Source: Paragonimus westermani (Eukaryota; Platyhelminthes; Trematoda; Plagiorchiida; Troglotrematidae). Taken from it: a DNA stretch of 64,000 bases. Within the stretch, counting starts at the first letter, position 1; every line of letters starts with the position of its first letter. The notes below the pieces were generated by a model. It did not search any database and was not told the origin of the DNA. It worked only from the letters and a program-made list of their open reading frames with translations. The stretch is taken from the NCBI GenBank assembly GCA_008508345.1, contig QNGE01003290.1, forward strand, positions 24,198 through 88,197, in the 5' to 3' direction. This document shows positions 1 to 12,180 of the stretch, in pieces. A program made the translations under genes and the position numbers.

Positions 1-1610
1 AGAGCAACACGAAGATATATGATTTCCGTCGGAACAACAGTTCGGACTTTCGGATTACAGATAAGAATGTACCCGAACTTAAGTAAATGCTCCAAATGCC
101 GCGGACTTAATGAGTAGCCAGAAGGACAAAATCGACGGTATGAAGTTTAGTCATTGGGATTGACGACCGCTAAAGTGGTCACTGTATCAAAACACACTGT
201 TCTTGAACGCACACGTAAAATTTGGTATCTGGCCACCAGGACATCAACAAAAGAGAAGGTAGTCCCGGTTATTCTGAACAATCACAGAGAACGTAAATTA
301 GTGGTGTGTGGACCACAGTTAAGTATCTGCAACTTAACACATATCACTAATATTAAGGAAAGAATACAAAGTGAAAATTGGTGTATACAAGTGGACTACG
401 AAGTATCGTATAAACGATGGAAAAAAGATCAGCATATGGGGCTCACGTTCGAAAATAAATTGGCATGCGGGTTGCTAAAAGTACTGAAAATAGTATCCAA
501 ATATACATGTTGAATGGACGGTATCGCGTTCATGAGGTGTGAGGCTGTAGTGTTGTATTGTAACCCGCTTCCCTTGTCCTTTATGTGTTGTTAAGGTGTT
601 TGTCTTCCGAGGCGCCCCACTGGTAGCTGTGTTGTATGACAGCCTAATCACATGCATGTCAGGACCCCACATGCATGTGTTCAGTTGAGTGCTACGCAAT
701 AAACACCTCAGTGCACAACTCATCAAGTCATTAATCAGAGTTACGTACTAATCGAATGTAATCTATAAAAGGCCGCTGAAAAAGGAAACCGAGTGTTTAC
801 TGGATGGAAAACACAGATGGTCTTGTTTATTACTGTAAACGCTACTGTCAAGCGTACATGAAAAAAATGCAGCTAGTTCTAGTTAATGCTGTTCAGCAAT
901 GTTTACATGTTCCGTATGACCCATCTTTAAAGTACCGAGTATGTCTCAGCATCGGTATCTGTTTCCAGCAAAAAGACACATTGTTTTCTTAGTCGCTGTC
1001 CACCAGTGTGATCTGACCCTAGCATGATATTTGGTCCAGTTCAAATTACACACTGCATCTTTCAAGACAATACAGATTTTTAGAGAACAATGCACGTCGA
1101 TGTGAACATTTTTGAACGAGTTGTTCACACTGATAGCAATAATTTAACATCGCTTCTATCAGGGCACTTATATATGGGAAATGGTCAGATAAGATGTTGA
1201 TAGAAGGTGGAACGACACGGTTCAGTAGCGAGGCCATACAACTATGAGGTGCCAAGCGACGCCTAGTATTTCCACAGTATGGTTACACTACGTCGCGTCA
1301 GAGTCCACAAGTGGTATGGAAACCCGAAAAACAATATGAAGTACCCCAGATTCTATGGGGGAATGGTTAGTTTCCGATCAGTCTTTTCAGGGTATGTAAA
1401 TGTGTTTCGTTCCTTATGGCAGTTTCCGAATATCCATTGTCTGGTGAAAAAAACACTGTGGTTACACAATGCTTTAAGGAACTATTGTATTTTAATGTTG
1501 TCCATTTGCACTCACCGACACATGCTGGTTACCAGTCCGGTGTTGCCCATCAAGTGTTGAAACGATCACACAGGCGAGTGTGAACAACCAACTGTTATCG
1601 ATCTTGGGCC
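1..1610. other. No recognisable gene or element
   Basis: Short open frames occur on both strands, but none is longer than about 120 codons. None shows a family motif I recognise, and they overlap each other in the way chance frames do. I see no strong low-complexity tract either. Probably old, decayed intergenic sequence. Confidence 0.5.
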
Positions 1611-1614
1611 GTGC

Positions 1615-1770
1615 TGACCGTAACACTGGGACAATTGGGTCGAGCGATCTGATTGGAAATACGCGTACACCTTTGTGCTAGCTAGTCCGATTCTACCTAC
1701 CGTAGTGCATTGGACAGTTCGCTCACCCGACTCGGTTAGTAGGCCTGTTCTCGGGCCAGCTCCTTGAACT
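1615..1770 (+). repeat. Dispersed repeat R1, copy 1
   Basis: This stretch aligns over about 140 bp with the reverse complement of roughly 24610-24760. Shared blocks include CACTGGGAC, GAGCGAT, TGGAAATAC and ACCCGACTCGG, in the same order with similar spacing. Identity by eye is about 70-75%, so the copies are old. I cannot assign the repeat to a class; the conserved order could come from a SINE, a LINE tail or an LTR. Confidence 0.55.
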
Positions 1771-2814
1771 GGACCCCAGACGTTGTGTACTTCTGAGGGA
1801 CAGTCAGTACATATCCGCACCAGTTAACGCGCTGACACAGCATTTGATTCCTCGATAGGGTTCGACTTCCGTAAAATTTTGTCCGGCATTTCAAACGATA
1901 GTGTGACCGAAATAGACAGCTCTTCCTACTTTTTGTGAGCCCGACTTCGTTGGTGAGTTCAGATTTGTCAAAATGGGTAGTGTTGGCACCACCCTCCTTC
2001 TGTTTTCCACACGCACACAAACATTATCCTGCCCAAGGTTTGGAATGACTACTGGCCACGAACTCCATCATGTCAAGATACTTTCAGTTATGTTACACGC
2101 GTACACACCACGAGACATCTCAAACGGAGCCACGGCAGATCGTACTTTGACGTCGACACCGGCCAATCAGTACGCGGTCCCACTGAGAGGATTTTCAACT
2201 CCAAGTCGGGTGCGACTACATCAGCGAATGAATTGCAACTCAAGGGCAATACTGACTTTAACCTATCCTACAGCCGTGCTCCACAGGCATCCGCCGGCTC
2301 AATCGATAAGTCACAACAATGAAAATCATCTCTACTCTGCTGTCAGGGTTCCTAAAATTTTGGTACCCAATTATATCTGATAAACTGCCACTTACATATC
2401 ACATACGCAGTGTTATTAACGTCGTCCGCTTTCTTGTTACTAGTAATTTTTTCCCTAATAAATTTCCCATAGTTGTCATCCGGCATTTATGAAAGAAAAA
2501 CAGAAGTATCTAACTGAGTTTGCATTTTACTTGTTACTTATTTTCTCATGCGCATAACCTTTCCCGTGCAGTTCGCACTGCCGTTACATGGAAATTTGTA
2601 TAGCCGAAGGGACCTGACACATTTTGGGTGCTTACTGGTAAGCGAAGGGACAGGCGACTTTCGTATGCTGTACCACGGTCTGTGCCGAACCTGATGCGAA
2701 AATGTGCATTTTTCCGTCATACACTTAAATGACCTGCTCTCTAGAACTTTGGTAGGTAGATTGACTGATACCATTATGTGAAACAAGTCATATATTACAC
2801 ACTTAGTAAACGAA
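1771..2814. other. No recognisable gene or element
   Basis: The frame at 1973-2380 (+) is the longest, at 135 codons, but it has no family motif. It looks like a chance open frame beside repeats. Confidence 0.45.
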
Positions 2815-3010
2815 ATGTTGGTGTGTTGTAAGATATCTCTAACAAATTTAGTGCGAATGAAGTTAAACATTTTGAATATCACGGCTAACATATTATTGAT
2901 AAATTGATTGAGAATAACGTGACATTACGTTTCAGCCAGCTCCAAGTCGATTTCGGTTACAACATTTTTGAGGATGGCCACCCGAGATGGTTGAAACACA
3001 ACGTTGTGTT
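2815..3010 (+). repeat. Hammerhead-carrying repeat (HR), copy 1
   Basis: The reverse complement matches 31505-31640 and 50686-50870 along its length. The order is a block near GATATCTTACAA, a block near CTTCATTCG.ACTAAATTTG, and a terminal block with a GGCCACCCGAG hairpin followed by GAAAC. This is the most diverged of the three copies. The ribozyme-like end is annotated separately. The family resembles the terminal repeats of Penelope-like elements, but no open frame in this copy proves that. Confidence 0.6.
2957..3006 (+). ncRNA. Degenerate hammerhead-ribozyme-like motif, copy 1
   Basis: Read on the plus strand, TTGAGGA (2968-2974) is followed by a hairpin with GGCCACC and a matching GATGGTT arm around a CGA loop, then GAAA (2993-2996). 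The hammerhead consensus is CUGANGA, stem II, GAAA. The first core base is changed (C to T) and the segment after GAAAC is altered, so this copy is probably inactive. It is recognised mainly by homology to the better copy at 50701-50760. Confidence 0.45.
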
Positions 3011-3245
3011 AATCTCAAAATAGTCATCAATGAAATGTTGATCCGATTATTGATAAACCAAGAGCGCAGGCCTGCAAGTTTGTTAACACCCACTAACAAG
3101 CCTTACTTTGATTTTCGGCTAGGTCTTGCCTAATTTGAGGACATATCACGGCAACTATTTTCGTCATCCACACACGAACAAACGACGTGGATTATTCAGT
3201 AGATGCTCTCTGTAAATATAATTAGACGACATTTGACAGTAGTTT

Positions 3246-3656
3246 TCAGAAAAACGAATATAACAACAGTTTATTGCTTCGCGGTATTTCGTCACCCGCT
3301 ACGATGTGCACCATCAACGCCCTGCATACAGTGTTCGCGCGCTGATCGGGTATAGCGGCTGCTTCGATCCACCTTGTGAAGTGTTCAGTCATGACTACGG
3401 AAGTCGTTACTGGAAATGGGCACATCACATCCACCGACCACGACTCCCCAATTCCACTGACCGGGATTGGTTGTGTGGGATACTGACTGGGGTGGTTAGT
3501 GCTCTTCAGTAACTGACATTGCTGGCACGCTCGCACATAATCGTTAATATCATTCTTCATTCCCGGCCAGTATGCCCTTTGTTTCAGCATTCCGTAGGTT
3601 CGATGACAACCCGTATGAGCCAGCTGATAATATTCCGTCACAAATGTGGCTCTCAA
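3246..3656 (-). pseudogene. Ty3/Gypsy integrase fragment (family A)
   Basis: The open frame of 136 codons reads as the amino-terminal part of a retroviral-type integrase, which inserts element DNA into the host genome. The HHCC zinc-binding domain is visible: HTGCH early on, then CQQC about 24 residues later. The start of the catalytic core follows, with WSVDVMCPFP carrying the first catalytic Asp and FTRWIEAAAIPDQ after it. The frame stops after IPRS, before the second Asp, so the core is truncated. Upstream on the same strand it joins directly to protease sequence, so RT and RNase H are missing. This is a dead fragment; family assignment is firm, clade assignment is not. Confidence 0.85.
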
Positions 3657-3905
3657 TCTGCTGCTTCTAGTATGGTCCGACGTGCGTCGGGGGAGATAAA
3701 GAAAGGTTGTTTGCTACGTGACCATCAATTCGGACACCGTATTCTGCCAGACCATCAGGTGTGAAATTAAACCCACCGACGGTTCGAACTACCATAGCAT
3801 ACGGCTGCACAATCTTTCCTTACCTCGACACAATCAATGAAATCGCAGCTCCAGTGTCAATCAAACAGTACTGCGAACTACCATTGAATTCTGACAGTCT
3901 GCCTG
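3657..3905 (-). pseudogene. Ty3/Gypsy aspartic protease fragment (family A)
   Basis: The minus strand encodes a retropepsin-like active site, CLIDTGAAISLI, with the catalytic Asp codon at 3856-3858. Retropepsins cut the Gag-Pol polyprotein into mature parts. A conserved downstream block containing VRTVGG and a GVR.DGHVA-like segment matches the protease relics at 28285-28560 (+) and 62280-62700 (-). Frameshifts and a stop interrupt it. It lies between gag (3932-4640) and integrase (3246-3656) on the same strand, and the direct run into integrase marks an internal deletion of RT and RNase H. Confidence 0.75.
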
Positions 3906-3931
3906 AAGTGCTGTCTTATCAACCGCCCCTA

Positions 3932-4640
3932 TTACCGCATCTCCCGTCCCAAACAAAGAACAATCGACAAAACTTGTATTAGGGTACGATTTTTTTTGTC
4001 GAGTAGGCAAAATCTTCGCCAGTGTCCACGTATTCCGCATCCGTAACAGATGTCGTCACAGTTCTCCTTTTTCATCTCCAAAGCCGCCACTTCCTGAGTC
4101 AGCTTCTCAACTGCGCTTCGAAGGTCGTTCGGGTCATTCGGTTCGCTTGCCTCAACCTCATCGACTGTCGCGGCACTTTCTACCAGCAATTGTCGAGCTT
4201 CACCGGCCAACTGTTCCAGCATCATGGGCTGTGTGATGAGAGCAACTCTGAGCTGATCCCGGACTGTTGGTGGCACTCCGTCCAAGGACTGTGCCGTCAG
4301 CAGGCGTTGTTCTGAGTCTTGGTCCAAATGTGACAGGGCTCCTGATAACGCTGCCCGCAGGGAAATGGCGTAGACCAGAGCGTCGCCTCCTGGTCCAAGC
4401 CGGGCGCCCTTGAACCGCCTCATTTCCTCCTGGCAGTCGGTGGAGCTGTCGAATCCGCCGATCAGCGCCTCTTTCGCGGCGGCCCTTCCAGCTTCGCAGG
4501 GCCCCTCCGTGCTGCATCCAGCACCTCCTGCGCCCTGCCCTTGCGCAGCATCCGCAAGGCCGCCAGCTTCTTCAGGAATCAGTAGTGGAGAACTGCCAGG
4601 AAACCACAGGTGCGACTGTGATTTCTATGGCCAACCACCG
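3932..4640 (-). pseudogene. Gag with CCHC zinc knuckle (family A)
   Basis: The main frame (3932-4423) contains DALVYAISLRAALSGALSHL and ends in a CCHC knuckle, CYGCGIRGHWRRFC (C-x2-C-x4-H-x4-C), typical of the nucleic-acid-binding end of Gag. The amino-terminal part (about 4410-4640) is in another frame and includes KLAALRMLRKG and ALIGGFDSSTDCQE, so at least one frameshift splits the gene. Related copies are at 22020-22560, 23150-23370, 34700-35650 and 37183-37300. GC content is visibly higher here than in flanking DNA. Gag packages the RNA intermediate; this copy is broken. Confidence 0.82.
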
Positions 4641-5359
4641 ACATCATGACCGATTATACTTCGGCAGTTCTTTCACGTCATAATCGTGCCAAAATAGTTC
4701 ACCTCTATCTACGATGTGATAGTTCTTATTCGAAATTATTCCATGCTTCTTTCGTTTTGCTCATACCTCACTGTACCTTGAAAATAGCGTGAATGCAGTC
4801 CGAAAACGAGTTTGTTCGCTACCCTTGTCCTACCGATGAGGACTGGGGCTATCCTTAAGCATTTGCAACTTGCAATGACTAATTCAGCTCAGTCGTGATT
4901 GATGATCAGTTGCCACTGCGAAGACCAGAGACTAACAGCCCATTTACAAATTTGTCTGACGTGAGGTGCACTGAACATCCCTACTAACTTGAAAGCACCA
5001 TAATTCTGATCTGGTCAGAGAACCCGAATATTGAGTCACATGATTTATGCGTGTAAAAAGTGACCACAACAGTGCAGATGTGTGGTAGACATGAAATTGA
5101 TTACCCTATAGGTCAAGCAGTGAGTCCACGGTTATGTACTGTATAGGTCACTCATGAAAGTTGGTCACAATTTGATTCTGTGTCCTAGTTTAATGAGGAG
5201 AGACGGTTGCACCATAATACGGATTATGGGGAGACCGACGGATGAGCACGCTCGAATTAGCAGAAGCTGGGAGATTGGTCAACCGAAACTTGCCAAACGC
5301 ACAAGAATTTTCCAAGTAGAAGTCAACTGCCAGGTTATCGGGTTGAAGGGCTGTGTTTG
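4641..5359. other. No clear gene; possible extreme decay of pol
   Basis: Nothing firm is seen. A short hairpin-like word near 4801-4815 (CGAGTTTGTTCG) recurs in inverted form near 54301-54325. The last 200 bp may be decayed integrase sequence leading into the tail annotated next. Confidence 0.35.
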
Positions 5360-5660
5360 AACTTGGTTCGAAGGTTAAACACAAGTCCGGCCGAGCGCGG
5401 ATGCAACAGGATCCGGATCTAAGAAGTTGCTGGCAAAGTGGTGGGGACCGTATGTAGTAGCTGAACGTCGTGGTCCGGTGTATCTGAATAAGAGAGAGAC
5501 GAATCAACATTGGGTGCACGGAAATCAGTTTTGTAAATGGTACGACACTCGGATCAGAAGAGAATGCACACCATGTGCGTCCACAGCACAGAGGCCGGCA
5601 CGCAGATCGTCGAGAGAACGAAGTGAACCTGAACGCCTTCTGTTGCAACTGGAACAATCT
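5360..5660 (+). pseudogene. Gypsy integrase C-terminal tail with GPY/F-like module
   Basis: The frame starting near 5427 reads WWGPYVVAERRGPVYL followed by RETNQHWVHGNQ. This is the GPY/F-type module that ends many Ty3/Gypsy integrases and helps integrase bind DNA or multimerise. Only the tail is readable; upstream sequence has stops. It sits immediately before a plus-strand LTR (5664-5945), the position expected for the end of pol. It is opposite in strand to the family A relic at 3.2-4.6 kb, so at least two insertions or a rearrangement are present. Confidence 0.7.
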
Positions 5661-5663
5661 ATG

Positions 5664-5945
5664 GTCAATATATGCATTCGCACCATGCTTCTTACACCAC
5701 TATTCAATAGAGTGGCGACAGCATGGATCGATATGGCAGCTGAACAATTACAGGGGAGATACGGGAAGGATCATTGGAGGGCAGCATCACATGGAATGGC
5801 TTTCGTCACATGTGGTAACTGAAACTTGTCCAACTCGACCGGAGCTTCCTCATTTCAATTTTGTTTGCAAATGAGTGTTTTCGATCGTACTCCCGTTGTG
5901 ACGCATAACCCGTGTACTGGTTTCCCCGCTTTATCGTTCACAACA
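5664..5945 (+). mobile_element. Family A LTR, copy 1
   Basis: Aligns along its length with 25933-26240, 34328-34646 and 36888-37182. Shared landmarks are CACACCACTATTCA-like near the start, TACGGGAAGGATCATTGGAG, a TGGTTTCCC block and a terminal TTCACAACA. The 5' boundary is uncertain because the first 35 bp are diverged; the 3' boundary ends in CA. It follows an integrase tail on the same strand, which fits a 3' LTR. Confidence 0.75.
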
Positions 5946-8900
5946 GTATTATAACGAACCTGCAAACTGAAGATCTCATGGGTAATAGAAACTGTAGCAT
6001 TCTTATAATGCTTTCAGTCACGCGTTTCTGAAGAAACAATATACTGGAATTTCTTTTTCGCTGGAGCCCATCGGTCATGCCTATCTTTGCTACGGGTTGG
6101 AGATGAAATCATACCATGTGTTTGTGAGTCAGCCGTTTTGATGATTATGATATACAAAATTTCCAGTCGCGTAATCAGAAGTGTAGCTCAAAGTTATAAC
6201 GTTTTGACCATCCATTACAGCCCTGTAAAGAAGTTAATTCCCCCTACAACGACTTAACTCCGGGTGTTGTCCACTTTTTCCCAGCTGTATATGTCATTCA
6301 CGATAGAATACTCAGTCGGGTGGAACTATGGCAGAATCGGTGGCATCAAATACAATTTATAGTATGCCACCTTTGCGATGGATGTCAGAGGACGATGTTA
6401 TGGGTGTAAGAGTGCACCGTGTGGTGTGTGCTGTCCAACTATTGTCTGTGCTGACCATGCTGAATTATAGTGAGAGAAAACGTTACGTCTAAGAATCTAA
6501 CAGGAAAGCATGCCACCCAGTATAAATTGACCGTGAAATCACCGATGGAATAACCCAACACCTGGTGGACTCTGATCATCAAGTCGATGCTAAGAAAGCT
6601 TATCGTGTTGTGCATAAACTCCCATTAAGTCATCCGAAGCCAGTGCAACATCTCATACTAGCCACTGCTAAATCGACCGTCACTGTGATGTACAGTCCAG
6701 TCTGGCGTTGCCAAAATATTCCTGCATAGCTCATCATTCCCATGACCACAGCCGGATCACACTTCGTACGGACGAGGCTCACGCCATTATCCGAATCCGA
6801 CACAAAACTCGGATCGCACAGCAGTGTCACGGTCTAGATTGGTCGAGGGTTTTGATTTTGTAACTCACGGGCCAATGAATTCCTTACTTCCACCTACTAT
6901 CTCTCAGAAAACAAGTGTTTGTTTCATCACACCTTCTGTTACTCATTGACCTTCTTGCACATTATAACAACCCAAAGATTTACTGACAGTTAGGTAACTC
7001 AGCCGTTGTTTGGACTACCTTGTTAGGCCTACGACGACAAACAAGTTACTTAACTTCTAGGAGAACCTCATCTTGTGTACTGATCCAGCTGGTTTGTATC
7101 AGAAGTCGCACAGTAAACGCAGATGATTGTTTCCTTCCGAGCTCTCAGAATGCCAGTATAATGAATTTACGTCACATTTTTCTGTGTTCCTCAAGTGGTG
7201 TTTCTGCTACGCTTCCAGTTGTTCTCTGTGTGGCTCTCTCAGTGTTTAGGCTCCAGATATTTGGACTTTAGTAGTTGTCTGTTGTTTCCTTGGTCAACTC
7301 GTCACTCAGCGTAATATAGCCTGTACCGTCAGATGCATACTGTGAATGTTATAGATGGCCTCAGTACACGTGTTCTGTGGGGCGCAGTCAGTTAAACTTT
7401 CGGCCCACCGTGGTTACATTCACTTGTTTATTTTCGGACTTAGCTGCCACCTCTGCCCCTCTACCCGAGCTTGACAGCGGGTGATTGATTGGTGACATCT
7501 TACTCCTAGTTGTCTCTTAAGTAGGTATGCATTAATGTGAAAGTCCTAGTTATGGACATTTGATGTATACATATGGCAGTCAGTAGTTAGTCACAATCTT
7601 TCCCAAAAATATGCGTCACTGCTGTCGAAATGAAACTTCTGTCGCAGATATTATCAGTTATCATAGAAAAATTCGACTTATGCCAAACACTGACCTCCAG
7701 TTGCAGTTTTGCAGTAAACTTCGTCACAGTCTCTCATCCACTTGTAGTTGTGCAGTGAATGTGGTCATGAGTTTGGCAACGTGTTAGAATTTAAACGTGA
7801 TAAATGGCCTACCTCCATTCAAGGTGACTTTATTCTAGAGTATAAGATCCGCTAACTTCATCAACAATCACAAACTTCGTTTTGATTTCTCATAACTCAC
7901 CATATGAGGGTTGGTCGTTAAAGTTACAGCTTCAAGTTGGTCGAATGACTTACAGAATACACTGGCCCAACTGCCAAATTGTCCAACTTAGAACAGTAAC
8001 ATTGATCAAGACAGCATCGTCAGTAGGTTTCGTATAGATGCACAACCACAGCACGGGACAGAATATTTCAACTAGAACGTCAACAAACTGAGGCAAAATG
8101 CCAGTGATGACAAGACTGTGTTAACATCACCTTTGACCTCCAGCTTAACCATAGGCGAATTTCACTAGGTGAATCAGTAAATGTGATGAACTTGGCAAGA
8201 CACTAGCAGTGAACCAGTGAAACATTCTAAAACAGGATCATTTTAGAAGCAGCTGAAAAAAGCGTTTATGACTTTACTGACACTGAGGTAGGTTTAGGGG
8301 GAGAATTGTAACGCACTGAACACTGTGAGGGGTACCAACGTATCAAACCGACAGTGCGATCCATCAAAGACGAACTCAAAAGTCTGTAGTTTTGTATGTC
8401 ACGTTAGGAAGCTGTTCGGAACGATTTGTGAAGGTAAATCTGCGGTTCTTCGTGAGGTTTCCCGATATGCGGGTAACAACAATGATGCAGATATCAAATT
8501 GTTGACTGTGTCATCTCAGTGGTGAAATGATTGCTCTGTGGTTGTTGACAGATGAGGAAAAAAGAGAATTTAATCAATGCCAATCAAGCAGTGGTTATTC
8601 TTGCAAATGATTAGGGTGAATTTTTGGAAGAGCAAACGTAAACCTCCAAATGAGAGCGTGCAAAGCGAAACTTATTGTGGTGAACCAGAGTGCTGTAACA
8701 ACGACCAAACAGGGGCGTTCTAGTCGTTCATGTATGAAAGCGATATTAACGGTTGTTTTCTTTTCACAAGCATTCCACTTATTCTACTTTTCCAAGTCTT
8801 CTGATTGTCCACATAAGCAGCACATTACACACCTAGAAACAGACAGCAGGAGACAGTGGAAAACTTTCTTCAGTGGCGAAGTTTGTTCTTGGGAGATGAA

Positions 8901-11900
8901 ACATTTCAAGCGCTGCGGATCCGGTAGTATGTAGCAGTGTCCAAGGAAAATTTATTAGGTCCAAGCTGTATGCGCACGGGATTTACGGTAGGGCACACTT
9001 AGAATGTTATGGGTATGGTAAGGTTCTGTAGACCCCGGAAATGAAATGCCCCATCGACCAACTCTCGGTAGCATCTTGCGGTGACGATTATGTCAATAGT
9101 ACATAGTGATGGAAGTTCACATGTTCAGGTGACTAAGAGCATATGGCCAAATCTTTCTGACAGCAGGCGAGAAAACAAATGGCAAACCTTTCGATATTAC
9201 ATTATGGTATGGCTGAACGCGGACTAGGATAGTGCCGTATTATCCAGAGACAGACAAGGTCCAAATGATGGCGATTCGAAATCAGGAACCACCGACTAAA
9301 TGAACAGCAATAACAACCACCGTTGTATCTACACTCAGGAAGAAGTTGAGAAAGACCAGTTGAAGAGTGGGGCTGTATTTATTGGAATAACCCTGAGTTA
9401 ATTCGTCAGAAAGAGAGAAGACATGTAGTGAAATGTTACCACTTCGATTCACTCTCACCAGCCGTTGGCGTAAAACTAGCACAGTTTTATACAAACCGTA
9501 TATAACAAAAACAAATGAATAGATCATCCAAATCGTTTCAGTCTTTCATGCTCCTTGGCGAGGCGACATGTGACGGCCAGTTACTCATCTTGTGAAGGCC
9601 GAGGAACTAGTTAACAGTATCTCACACAAACTGCACACTAAACACCGACGTCAGTGTTGTCCCTTAGAATTGTAACATTTACCGAAGTGCCGAAACCCGA
9701 ATAGTGCCATATAGCCCGTATAAGATAAGCAACTTTTAAGAATGCACTCTATCAGTTCACCAGTTTGTAAGAGCTGGAATGTAATGAGTATCAGTAGTTC
9801 ACGTCGATGATTGGTTCGAATAGATAGTTTCAGGCCAATTAGCAAAGCCAGGTACATCCACTAAAAATCACGATAAATGATTAAATGGCTAGGCGCATCA
9901 GCACGACGATCAACGTCGCACGACCAACTAGCACGAGAGAAACGGCCAAGAAAGTGATCAACAGTACTAGATGAAAAATCAACATTACGGTAATCAGACA
10001 ATTGGGACGTCATCCAATGAGGTCAAACAAGCCATCGACCCATTGAAGACAAGTGAATGCTGTGATAACTAGTTTGATTGTCCGGTTAAGTTTATCTGTT
10101 CTACCGCGCAACAGATTTCAGTCTTGGTTCTGATTGCACGGTACCGGAAAATTCAGCAGACGGACTGCTAGTCAGCATCGTACAAGCGTCAATTCCGATT
10201 CCGGAACGGTTGGAAATGTGTGAGACTGCACTGGCTGGATGTTGGGAGCCGTGGAAAGCCAAATAACACGACTTCCCTATATTGATTCAAATGAAGAACC
10301 AGCCCATGTCACACCAGATGGTAGGGCTCGGGGACAAGCCTGAGGACAGTCAGTCAAAGGAGATCTATCACCGTTTCCTGTTATGATGAGGAAAAATGAA
10401 AGAACTGCAGTAAGCCTCTGTGGCATCACACTAGTGCAGTGAAGGTCATATGTCTGGACCAGCTCCTGTGGCATATGACCGGAATGTTACAGCCACACAT
10501 CCACCGCTGAATGGGCTTTACTCGCAGGCACCCGCAGAGGGATCGAGCAACTCACAGTGTCCGAACAGCAATGTAGCCGATGTCACGTGTCCGCGCCCGC
10601 TCACACAACAAACGCAGCAACACACGACCAACCCCATCTCGGACATGATACAACCGGAACGTGATACACCCCAGTGCATTCGCCGGGGCTGACAGGACAA
10701 CGAGCTCGTCCATGCAGGAGAACAGCTTCTTCGGGTCACTCATGCGCCAGTGGGCAAAACAGTTACAGTGCGCCGTGGATTACGCAACGTTTCCATTCTG
10801 TAGATTATTAAGTCGACATCTATGGGATTCCACCCAACACTCCGCTAACACACCAACGAAATGCATCTCTGTATTTTGTCCGAACCGTTGTGAAAAATGC
10901 ACTTGCTATATTTGTTTATTATTCACATTACACTTTGCATATCCTTCTGATATTGTTTGGATGTTTTGTTTTGCCGATACTACTTACAAAGTATTGTAAT
11001 TAGCAAACCAACGTTTAGACCTTGACGCAAAATAATGAGTGAATTTGAGGACTGAACACACCAGAGGTGAACAGTGTTCATGAAACGTCCAGTAATCTTG
11101 GAGTGTATTCGAAGTGTCCCAAGCGTAGATGATGGTGTGAAGCACTGAAGGTGAAATCTAATCCAACAGTGGGGTGTTTTAACTGGCTGCCAATCGCCGG
11201 TATTGAGGGGAGAAATGACAAGTGTGTATAGCAGAGTTTATTCAAAAATGTTGTCTCTTTTATCGTCAAGCAAAAATGCTTAGTTGATCTGGTGCATCCG
11301 TTACGCGCGATTAGCACTGGAATCAGTCGGAGCTGCTTGGAACTTGGATGCACTAATTATTCGGGACAGGATAACGGTGGGGTTCCAGAACGTGCACCTC
11401 ATGCGGAGACCTATGACAGATAAACTTGCCATTATTGAATACATAGGCATATGCATGTTTTGTATCACAATAAATTTTGATCGTGGCCGAGTCTTGGTTT
11501 TGAGTTCACTGAGCGCTACACAATTTGTGGTTCTATCTGCGTTCGTCGCAGAATATCTTTTAGTGAACGGTTCATAGAACGGGACAGATGTATCAAAATA
11601 AATGCAGGTAGAACTAGTAGCATGATAACTTGCCCGCATGAATTGCTGTGTAGGTATTAAGGCATTGATTGTTTGAAAAATTACTGGCGCGGTAACTAGC
11701 AGTCAAGCCCGCACTTGCCACTCGAATAGGAGAAAATGTCAGGGTTGTTAATGAACAGCCAGCTCGGGGCTGACACGAAACAGGTCACAGCTTTCCCCTC
11801 GACTCACCACATTGGTCACTCGAAATCGATCGCCCAGGTGACATTTTGACGCTATTTCTTTCCCAGTTATTCGGTTCTCACAGAAAACCGCTAACTCTGT

Positions 11901-12040
11901 CACCGTTCGGCTTGACTGTGGTCCCATGAGCAGTTGGATAAAAAGTAAACGGTTACTCAATGTGAATTCATTCTGAAAGAGCAAAATGCCCATTGTAACA
12001 CAAATTCTGAAACGATGCTTTACCGGCCAATCATGACCGC
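5946..12040. other. Six kilobases without a recognisable gene
   Basis: Only short frames of 60-112 codons on both strands, none with a family motif I recognise. The frames at 10450-10692 (+) and 11301-11639 (-) overlap opposite-strand frames and look like chance. No long tandem repeats. This may be an intron or intergenic region, but without transcript evidence I cannot tell. Confidence 0.45.
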
Positions 12041-12044
12041 ATCA

Positions 12045-12180
12045 CGTGGAAATGTCTATTCTGAACGGACAACATATTCGTAACAAACGTTTTGTAAATC
12101 AAACCGTTTTGTCTCAGAAAAGTTGTCTCGTTTCTTCCAGTTGACTATTTGGGAGCTCATACGTAGGCTGACTAGCCATA
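12045..12180 (+). repeat. Dispersed repeat R2, copy 1
   Basis: Aligns in the same orientation with about 57520-57665. The shared core is AATCAAACCGTT, then TTTCTTCCAGTTGACTA about 45 bp later and a GGACTGA-like block after it. Identity by eye is roughly 65-70%. Class unknown. Confidence 0.45.

Noticed and set aside
1973..2380. A 135-codon frame
   Set aside because: Low-information composition and no family motif; antisense to other frames.
10277..10743. Pro/Thr/Gln-rich frame on + with three antisense frames as a possible exon
   Set aside because: No splice signals that frame it well and no homologous motif.
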